A DNA stretch of 64,000 nt, from contig NZ_VIVQ01000003.1 of assembly GCF_007829035.1 (NCBI RefSeq), positions 245,550 to 309,549 on the forward strand. Direction: 5' to 3'. The notes beneath the pieces are model-generated. The model was not told where the DNA came from, ran no database searches, and was given only the letters and a program-made list of their open reading frames with translations. The DNA comes from Rudaeicoccus suwonensis (GTDB lineage: Bacteria; Actinomycetota; Actinomycetes; Actinomycetales; Dermatophilaceae). Made by a program: the position numbers and the translations under genes. Positions 57,950-64,000 of this stretch are shown here, piece after piece (the stretch's first letter is position 1; each line of letters opens with the position of its first letter).

Positions 57950-59316
57950 TGACCACCCGCGATACGGCCGCATCGACCGGTGTCGACCACGTCTGGCCGA
58001 CCGGACTGACGACGACTCCGGCCGGCGGCCTTGCGCTGCACGGCCGGGCGCTGCAGGACCTGTCCCGCGAGTACGGCACTCCGGCATACCTGATGGATGT
58101 CGACGATCTGCGCGCTCGCGCGGCGGAACTGCGCGAGGAATTCGCGGCGGCATTCGGCGCGATCGGGACGACTGCGGACGTGTATTACGCGGGCAAGGCG
58201 TTCTTGTGCTCGCAGTTGGTGCGGGTGATCGACGCCGAAGGCCTCGGACTGGACGTCTGCACCGGCGGCGAACTGGCGGTCGCTCGCAAGGCCGGCTTCC
58301 CGGGTGAGCGCATCGGCATGCACGGCAACAACAAGTCGGAGTCAGAGATCGCCGCTGCACTCGACTACGGCGTCGGCCGGATCGTCGTCGACTCGTTCGA
58401 GGAGATCGACCGCATCGCGGCGGCTGCCCAGGCTCGCGGTCTGACCGTCGGCGTGATGATCCGCGTCAAGACCGGCGTCGAGGCGCACACGCACGAGTTC
58501 ATCGCCACCGCGCACGAGGACCAGAAGTTCGGCTTCAGCCTCGCCGGTGGTCAGGTCTCGCGCGCCGTCGGCACGATCCTCGAACACGCGGATTCGTTGC
58601 AGTTGCTGGGTTTTCATTCACACATAGGTTCGCAGATCTTCGAGTCCGAAGGCTTCCGCGTTGCTGCGCAGCGGCTCATCGGGCTGCAGCTGGAGGTGGC
58701 TCGCGAGCACGGTGTCACGCTGCCCGAACTCGACCTCGGCGGTGGTTTCGGCATCGCGTATCTGCCGACCGACACCCCGCTGAGCGTGCGTGACATGGCT
58801 CGCCAGCTCGCCGCGATCGTCGCCGACGCGTGCGAGTCGGCCGGTATGCCGCTGCCGCGGGTGTCGATCGAACCCGGTCGCGCGATCGTCGGTCCGGCGG
58901 GCATCACGATCTACGAGGTCGGGACTGTGAAGCCGGTGGTGGTGAGCGACGACCTCGTGCGCACCTATGTGTCCGTCGACGGCGGCATGAGCGACAACGC
59001 ACGGCCGGCGCTCTATCGGGCCGACTATTCCGTTGCCTTGGCGAATCGCCCCGGCTCCGAGGACACCGCGCAGTCGCGTGTGGTCGGCAAGCACTGCGAG
59101 TCCGGCGACATCGTCGTGCGGGACGCGCAACTGCCGGACGACGTCACCGCAGGCGATCTGCTCGCGGTGGCGGCGACCGGCGCCTACTGCCGGTCCCTCG
59201 CCAGCCAGTACAACCACGTGCCGCGGCCGCCCGTGCTCGCTGTGAGCAGGGCCGGCGTGACGACCTGGCTGCGCCGCGAGACCGTCGATGATCTGCTGGC
59301 TCTGGAAGGCGAGTGA
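57949..59316 (+). CDS. lysA: Diaminopimelate decarboxylase
   Basis: LysA decarboxylates meso-diaminopimelate to lysine. I prefer GTG 57949 (455 residues) because of the TANNNT box; ATG 57916 would add 11 residues. The alanine-racemase-fold PLP enzyme shows YYAGKAFLC with the Schiff-base lysine, GFHSHIGSQIFE, LDLGGGFGIAY, and SIEPGRAIVGPAG. The C-terminal active-site segment CESGDIVVRD follows. It leads a lysA-hom-thrC-thrB operon as in Mycobacterium, but argS, which usually precedes it, is absent here. Confidence 0.94.
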   Translation: MTTRDTAASTGVDHVWPTGLTTTPAGGLALHGRALQDLSREYGTPAYLMDVDDLRARAAELREEFAAAFGAIGTTADVYYAGKAFLCSQLVRVIDAEGLGLDVCTGGELAVARKAGFPGERIGMHGNNKSESEIAAALDYGVGRIVVDSFEEIDRIAAAAQARGLTVGVMIRVKTGVEAHTHEFIATAHEDQKFGFSLAGGQVSRAVGTILEHADSLQLLGFHSHIGSQIFESEGFRVAAQRLIGLQLEVAREHGVTLPELDLGGGFGIAYLPTDTPLSVRDMARQLAAIVADACESAGMPLPRVSIEPGRAIVGPAGITIYEVGTVKPVVVSDDLVRTYVSVDGGMSDNARPALYRADYSVALANRPGSEDTAQSRVVGKHCESGDIVVRDAQLPDDVTAGDLLAVAATGAYCRSLASQYNHVPRPPVLAVSRAGVTTWLRRETVDDLLALEGE

Positions 59317-59317
59317 C

Positions 59318-60607
59318 ATGACCGAACCCCTGAAGGTGGCCCTCCTGGGCTGTGGCGTCGTCGGCAGCGCGGTCGCGCGCCGGTTGCACGACGACGCGCG
59401 CGACCTGGCGGCGCGGGTGGGTGCGCCGCTGCAGATCACCGGCGTAGCTGTGCGTGACATCACCCGGCCGAGGCCCGAATCCGGCGTGGATGCAAGTCTT
59501 TTCACCACCGATGCAGAGTCATTGGTCGAGCGCGCGGATCTGGTCGTCGAACTCATGGGCGGCATCGAGCCGGCACGCTCATTGCTGCTGCGTGCCATCG
59601 AGCACGGCGCCAGCGTCGTCACCGCCAACAAGGCGCTGCTCGGCGAGGACGGCCCGCAGTTGTTCGAGGCGGCTGATGCCCGCGGGGTGGATCTGTCCTA
59701 CGAGGCGGCGGTGGCCGGCGCCATACCGCTGCTGCGGCCGTTGCGTGAATCACTGGCCGGCGACAGCGTCCGCCGGGTGATGGGCATCGTCAACGGCACC
59801 ACCAACTTCATCCTCGACAAGATGGACCGCACCGGTGCGGCTCTGGACGACGTGCTGGCCGAGGCGCAGCAGTTGGGGTATGCCGAAGCGGACCCGACCG
59901 CTGACGTCGAGGGGTATGACGCGCGGGCCAAGGCCGCGATCCTGGCATCGCTTGCCTTCCACACCCGCGTCGCGACGCCGGACGTGTACTGCGAAGGAAT
60001 CATGGGCGTGACTGCCGAGGACATCCGTGCGGCCCGCAAGATCGGACTCGTCGTCAAGCTGCTCGCGATCTGCGAACGCACCGACGAAGGCGTCAGCGCA
60101 CGGGTCCACCCGACGCTGGTTCCCCGCTCGCACCCGCTGGGCTCAGTCCGTGAGGCATTCAACGCTGTCTTCGTCGAGACCGAGCTCGCCGGCCAGTTGA
60201 TGTTCTACGGCAAGGGCGCGGGTGCCGAACCCACCGCCTCGGCCGTGCTAGGCGATCTGGTGCAGGCGGCCAGGCATCGGTTGGACGGCGGTCACGGGCC
60301 GGGCGAATCGGCATACGCCGACCTGCCGCTGCTGCCGATCGCCCAGTCACAGACCAGTTACTTCGTCCGTCTCGACGTCCTCGATCGCCCCGGTGTGCTG
60401 GCCCAGGTCGCGAATGTGCTTGGCGAACAAGGAGTTTCGATCGAGAGCATGCGGCAGGGTGTGCGCCGGTCAGGCGACGGCCTGGCCATGCTGGAGATCG
60501 TGACCCATCGGGCATCGGATGCGGCGCTGGCCCGCACCGTCGATCAATTGCGGATGCTGGACGACGTGCACGCCGTCACATCCGTGCTTCGTGTGGAGGG
60601 AATGTAG
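59318..60607 (+). CDS. hom: Homoserine dehydrogenase
   Basis: The ATG one base after the lysA stop gives 429 residues. The N-terminal NAD(P) fold has VALLGCGVVGSAVARRL, followed by TANKALLGEDG, the catalytic region SYEAAVAGAIPLLRPL and GIVNGTTNFILDKM. A C-terminal ACT domain (about residues 350-428, DRPGVLAQVANVLGEQGVSI) is the usual site of threonine feedback inhibition. It makes homoserine from aspartate semialdehyde. Confidence 0.95.
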   Translation: MTEPLKVALLGCGVVGSAVARRLHDDARDLAARVGAPLQITGVAVRDITRPRPESGVDASLFTTDAESLVERADLVVELMGGIEPARSLLLRAIEHGASVVTANKALLGEDGPQLFEAADARGVDLSYEAAVAGAIPLLRPLRESLAGDSVRRVMGIVNGTTNFILDKMDRTGAALDDVLAEAQQLGYAEADPTADVEGYDARAKAAILASLAFHTRVATPDVYCEGIMGVTAEDIRAARKIGLVVKLLAICERTDEGVSARVHPTLVPRSHPLGSVREAFNAVFVETELAGQLMFYGKGAGAEPTASAVLGDLVQAARHRLDGGHGPGESAYADLPLLPIAQSQTSYFVRLDVLDRPGVLAQVANVLGEQGVSIESMRQGVRRSGDGLAMLEIVTHRASDAALARTVDQLRMLDDVHAVTSVLRVEGM

Positions 60608-61696
60608 ATGGCGCACCAGTGGCGCGGCGTGATCCGCGAGTATGCCGACCGCCTGCCGATGCTGGCCGGGGCTCCGGTCGTCACGTTGGGCGAGGGCGGC
60701 ACGCCGCTCATCCCAGCGGAGCACCTGAGCGAGTTCGTCGGCGCGAATGTCCTTGTGAAGTTCGAGGGGATGAATCCCACCGGAAGCTTCAAGGACCGCG
60801 GTATGACGACCGCCATCTCGATGGCGGCCAAGCACGGAGCCAAAGCGGTCATCTGCGCCTCCACCGGCAACACCTCCGCCTCGGCAGCGGCATACGCCAT
60901 CAAGGCGGGTATGACCTGCGGGGTGCTCGTGCCCGAGGGCAAGATCGCGATGGGCAAGCTGAGTCAGGCGCTCGCGCACGGCGCGCAGTTGCTGCAGGTG
61001 GACGGTAACTTCGACGACTGCCTCACGCTGGCCCGCAAGCTCGGCGAGGCCTACCCGATCGAGTTGGTGAACTCGGTGAATCCGGCGCGCATCGAGGGGC
61101 AGAAGACCGCCGCCTTCGAGGTCATCGACGTGCTGGGCGATGCGCCGGACATCCACTGCCTGCCTGTCGGCAATGCCGGCAACATCACGGCCTACTGGAA
61201 GGGTTACCGCGAATCCGCTGAACTGCCAACGGGTTCCGACGGGCACGCGACCAAGCGGCCGCGCATGTGGGGCTTCCAGGCTGCCGGTGCCGCGCCGATC
61301 GTCAAGGGCCACCCCATCGACGAGCCGGACACCATCGCCACCGCGATCCGCATCGGCAATCCGGCCTCGTGGGAGCAGGCGATCGCAGCACGCGAGGAAT
61401 CCGACGGTCTGATCGACGCCGTCACGGACGAGCAGATCCTGCACGCACACCGCCTCATCTCCAGCCGCGAGGGTGTCTTCGTCGAGCCGGGCTCGGCGGC
61501 CAGCATCGCGGGACTGTTGCTCATGCACGAGCGCGGCCAGGTGCCGGCCGGCGCCACGGTGGTCTGCACCGTCACCGGACACGGCCTGAAGGACCCGCAG
61601 TGGGCGTTGAAGGCCGCCGACGGTTCTGATCTGCAGCCGACACGCATCCCCGTCGACGCGGTGACTGCAGCGCGAGTGTTGCAGCTGGAAGGCTGA
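60608..61696 (+). CDS. thrC: Threonine synthase
   Basis: ThrC converts O-phosphohomoserine to threonine. The 362-residue PLP enzyme starts immediately after the hom stop and has [17 protein letters not shown], the Schiff-base lysine in [29 protein letters not shown] and a glycine loop [15 protein letters not shown]. This is the short, class 2-type threonine synthase common in actinobacteria. Confidence 0.95.
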   Translation: MAHQWRGVIREYADRLPMLAGAPVVTLGEGGTPLIPAEHLSEFVGANVLVKFEGMNPTGSFKDRGMTTAISMAAKHGAKAVICASTGNTSASAAAYAIKAGMTCGVLVPEGKIAMGKLSQALAHGAQLLQVDGNFDDCLTLARKLGEAYPIELVNSVNPARIEGQKTAAFEVIDVLGDAPDIHCLPVGNAGNITAYWKGYRESAELPTGSDGHATKRPRMWGFQAAGAAPIVKGHPIDEPDTIATAIRIGNPASWEQAIAAREESDGLIDAVTDEQILHAHRLISSREGVFVEPGSAASIAGLLLMHERGQVPAGATVVCTVTGHGLKDPQWALKAADGSDLQPTRIPVDAVTAARVLQLEG

Positions 61697-61701
61697 AACC
61701 G

Positions 61702-62643
61702 GTGTCTTTGCAACACTTTTCGCCTGGACGCTCGGTCTCGGTGCGCGTGCCTGCCAGCAGTGCGAACCTGGGGCCCGGCTTCGACTCCATCGGTCTCGCG
61801 CTCGGTGTGTATGACGACGTCGAGGCCACCGTGACCGGCGACGAACTCCAGATCACGGTTGAAGGACACGGCGCAGGGGAGGTGCCGGTGGACGACGGCC
61901 ATCTCGTGTGGCGCTCCGCGTGCATCATGTGGGCGGCCCTGGATCTCACCCCGCCAAAGGGCCTGCGACTGCACTGCCGCAACGAGATCCCCCACTCACG
62001 CGGGCTCGGCTCGTCGGCCGCGGCGATCGTGGCAGGTATGGCGATGGCGTTGGCGCTGGTGCAGGAGGACATCGACGACGCGGAATCCCTGGCGCTGATC
62101 AACCGGCTCGCTGCCGATGCCGAGGGCCATCCGGACAATTCCTCGGCGAGTGTGTATGGCGGATGCACGATCTCGTGGGCCGACGATCACGGCCGTGGCT
62201 GGCAGACCATCCGACCGGCGCTGCACCCGCAGATCCGGCCGGTGCTGTTCGTGCCGGCAGCGACGCTGTCCACCGACAAGGCGCGAGCTGCTCTCGGTGC
62301 CTCCGTCCCTCTGTCGGCTGCGGCATCGACCGCGGGTCGTGCTGCACTGCTGACGGAGGCGCTCACCCGTTCGCCGGAACTGCTGTTGCCCGCCACGCGG
62401 GACTGGCTGCACCAGGAGGCGCGGCGACCGGCATACGAGCGCAGCATGGAACTGGTCGATCGACTGCGCCAGCAGGGTCACGCGGCCACGATCTCGGGCG
62501 CCGGTCCCGCAGTTCTGGTGCTGTCGACCACCGACCACGCGGACCCGATTGCCGAACTGACTGACGAATGGCGCGTGCTGACGCCTGGCGTCGCCGACGC
62601 CGGTGTGCGAGTCGTTTCGCGTTCGGTCGCATCCACGGTGTAG
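61702..62643 (+). CDS. thrB: Homoserine kinase
   Basis: The 313-residue GHMP kinase starts with GTG five bases after thrC. It has VPASSANLGPGFDSIGLALG, the ATP loop PHSRGLGSSAAAIVAG and the C-terminal TISGAGPAVLVLS. It phosphorylates homoserine for ThrC and completes the threonine branch encoded here. Confidence 0.95.
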   Translation: MSLQHFSPGRSVSVRVPASSANLGPGFDSIGLALGVYDDVEATVTGDELQITVEGHGAGEVPVDDGHLVWRSACIMWAALDLTPPKGLRLHCRNEIPHSRGLGSSAAAIVAGMAMALALVQEDIDDAESLALINRLAADAEGHPDNSSASVYGGCTISWADDHGRGWQTIRPALHPQIRPVLFVPAATLSTDKARAALGASVPLSAAASTAGRAALLTEALTRSPELLLPATRDWLHQEARRPAYERSMELVDRLRQQGHAATISGAGPAVLVLSTTDHADPIAELTDEWRVLTPGVADAGVRVVSRSVASTV

Positions 62644-62847
62644 GTTGGAGGCCGCATCGATCAGATGGTGAGCCGCGAGACACATATGTTCCGGCTCGTC
62701 CGATGCATCACTCTCAGGTCACGTCGACAGTTTCTGCGCACGTGAATGAGGCCGGATCCCACATCATTTGCTCGATCCGGAGTTGTAGTGCACAACCCCA
62801 AAAGAAGACCGACAGTCAGTCGGCACAACGAGGGGGAAGGAACCTTC
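62644..62847. other. Leader region of rho
   Basis: The 204 bases between thrB and rho hold no gene I can support. rho is often autoregulated through its leader; I see no strong promoter pair or clear terminator, only a purine-rich AGGGGGAAGG ribosome binding site at the end. Confidence 0.4.
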
Positions 62848-64000
62848 GTGACGGAAACCACTGAACTCGCAGCGCCCCAGGAAACGGGTTCGCAGGGTTC
62901 TCGAGGCAGCCTCAGCACCATGAAGTTGGACGAGCTCAAGCGGCTCGCAGCGACGATGGGCATCAGCGGCACCTCCAAGATGCGCAAGGGCGACCTGCTC
63001 ACGGCTATCCGCGAGCGTGGCGAGAGCGGTTCGAGCCGCACGGCGCCCTCCGCCGCCCAGGCTGAGTCGGCCACGACAGACACGACTGCTGCCGCCCCGG
63101 CGCGTCGCGCGTCGCGCCGTGCGGGGTCAGCTGTCGTCGCCCCGGCCGAGCAGGCCGAACAGGTGACCGCTCCCGCACAGGCGCGGGAGTCGGACGACGG
63201 CCACGTCGTCGCTCCGGCGCGCGACGAGCGTCGCGACACCGCCGCCGACCGGTCCGACAGCGATCGGTCCGAGGCCGAGTCCGGCGACGAGTCGCACCAG
63301 GGTCAGCCTCGTCAGCGTCGTAACGATCGCAATGGCAGCGATCGTTACAACGGCGGTGATCGTTCCAACGGCAATGACCGTCAGAACAACCGCAACGGCA
63401 ACGACCGCAACGATCGTCAGGGCAATGACCGTCAAGGCAGTGACCGGTCGAACAACAACGATCGTCAGAGCAACCGCAACGGCAATGACCGGAACGGCAA
63501 TGACCGGAACGGCAATGACCGCAACGGCAATGACCGCGACGGCCAGGGGAACGACCGTTGGAACAACGACGACAGCCGCCAGGGTGGTCGCCGTCGGCAG
63601 CGTGGCCGGGACCGCAAGCGTGGCCGTGGCCGCGGCGCGGACGACTTCGGCGATGTCGATGTCGCCGTGCGCGAGGACGACGTCCTGGTGCCGGTGGCCG
63701 GCATCCTGGACGTGCTCGACAACTACGCCTTCGTGCGGACCAGCGGATACCTCGCCGGCCCCAACGACGTCTACGTGCCGCTCAACATGGTCAAGAAGAA
63801 CGGCATGCGCAAGGGCGATGCCATCACCGGCGCGATCCGTGCGCTGCGTGAGGGCGAGCAGTTGCCGACGCGCCAGAAGTTCAACGCGCTCGTCCGCGTC
63901 GACACGGTCAACGGCATGCAGCCGGAGCAGGCGCGCGAGCGCGTGGAGTTCTCCAAGCTCACCCCGCTGTACCCCCAGGAGCGACTGCGCCTGGAGGACG
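62848..64000 (+). CDS. rho: Transcription termination factor Rho, N-terminal part (runs off window)
   Basis: A GTG start with GGGGGAAGGAA upstream opens a frame that continues to the window end (384 codons seen). Residues 26-60 form the Rho N-terminal helical domain (MKLDELKRLAATMGISGTSK). Then comes a long insertion (about residues 65-260), first Ala/Glu-rich, then an extreme Asn/Arg/Asp/Gly-rich segment with repeated NGNDR units. The RNA-binding domain begins near residue 280 (GILDVLDNYAFVRTSGYLAG, the cold-shock-like fold). The ATPase part lies outside. Such disordered insertions are known in actinobacterial Rho and add RNA affinity. Confidence 0.95.
   Translation, partial: MTETTELAAPQETGSQGSRGSLSTMKLDELKRLAATMGISGTSKMRKGDLLTAIRERGESGSSRTAPSAAQAESATTDTTAAAPARRASRRAGSAVVAPAEQAEQVTAPAQARESDDGHVVAPARDERRDTAADRSDSDRSEAESGDESHQGQPRQRRNDRNGSDRYNGGDRSNGNDRQNNRNGNDRNDRQGNDRQGSDRSNNNDRQSNRNGNDRNGNDRNGNDRNGNDRDGQGNDRWNNDDSRQGGRRRQRGRDRKRGRGRGADDFGDVDVAVREDDVLVPVAGILDVLDNYAFVRTSGYLAGPNDVYVPLNMVKKNGMRKGDAITGAIRALREGEQLPTRQKFNALVRVDTVNGMQPEQARERVEFSKLTPLYPQERLRLED

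Overview
This is a 64 kb stretch of a high-GC actinobacterial chromosome. The taxonomic evidence is the gene content: kgd-type 2-oxoglutarate decarboxylase, F420-dependent glucose-6-phosphate dehydrogenase, SigR/RsrA, nickel superoxide dismutase, a bL37-type 24-residue ribosomal protein and FHA-ABC exporters. Many gene orders match Mycobacterium or Streptomyces (ftsEX-smpB; pitA with a small membrane protein and a DUF3349 protein; SRAP-aroA-rsgA near sigR-rsrA; lysA-hom-thrC-thrB-rho). The content looks like core genome; I see no phage, insertion sequence, rRNA or CRISPR array. A member of the Micrococcales (Dermacoccaceae/Intrasporangiaceae-like) would fit, but that is a guess.

Layout. 0.1-4.1 kb: ftsE, ftsX, an M23 peptidase, a repeat-filled gap and smpB. 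4.3-7.3 kb: a LolA-like secreted protein translationally coupled to an ABC exporter. 7.3-11.2 kb (minus): a double-FHA ABC exporter and a second FHA protein. 11.3-17.4 kb: type II NADH dehydrogenase, an M16 peptidase pair, and a winged-helix regulator with an MFS exporter. 17.4-17.9 kb: four nested palindromic repeats. 17.9-26.7 kb (minus): gabT, hisN, the Pit phosphate transport cluster, a FUSC membrane protein, rsgA and aroA. 26.9-29.4 kb: SRAP protein, hydrolase and fgd. 29.7-30.9 kb: sigR-rsrA with a matching SigR promoter, then convergent bL37. 31.1-34.1 kb: a palindrome, a 29-codon peptide gene, a membrane HD-GYP protein and a degenerate HD membrane protein, closed by a strong terminator. 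34.1-36.2 kb (minus): DUF3311/MctP carboxylate uptake with a CRP-type box. 36.4-41.1 kb (minus): sodN, 1.2 kb of tandem repeats, the SodX-type protease and a polar amino-acid ABC importer. 41.2-44.6 kb: complete dTDP-rhamnose pathway as divergent rmlCA and rmlBD. 44.6-51.1 kb (minus): SGNH hydrolase, DUF6104 protein, kgd and a polyprenyl glycosylphosphotransferase. 51.3-57.4 kb: DUF4097-PadR pair, a quinone-oxidoreductase-like protein, two CNNM/TlyC proteins and a PucR regulator. 57.7-64 kb: tRNA-Arg(CCG), lysA-hom-thrC-thrB and the start of rho.

Themes. Central metabolism (kgd, gabT, ndh, monocarboxylate uptake), envelope and division (ftsEX with an adjacent hydrolase, rhamnose and glycan synthesis) and thiol/superoxide stress defence (sigR-rsrA, sodN) are all represented. 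At least nine genes have a TANNNT box 6-7 nt before the start codon and no clear ribosome binding site, pointing to leaderless mRNAs.

The most novel-looking locus is at 31.0-34.1 kb. Two short reading frames end in the same motif (NFGWSPT and NIGWSPT) written with different synonymous codons, directly ahead of two coupled membrane HD-domain proteins. Three unrelated intergenic repeat families (3.2, 17.4 and 37 kb) are the other unexplained structures.
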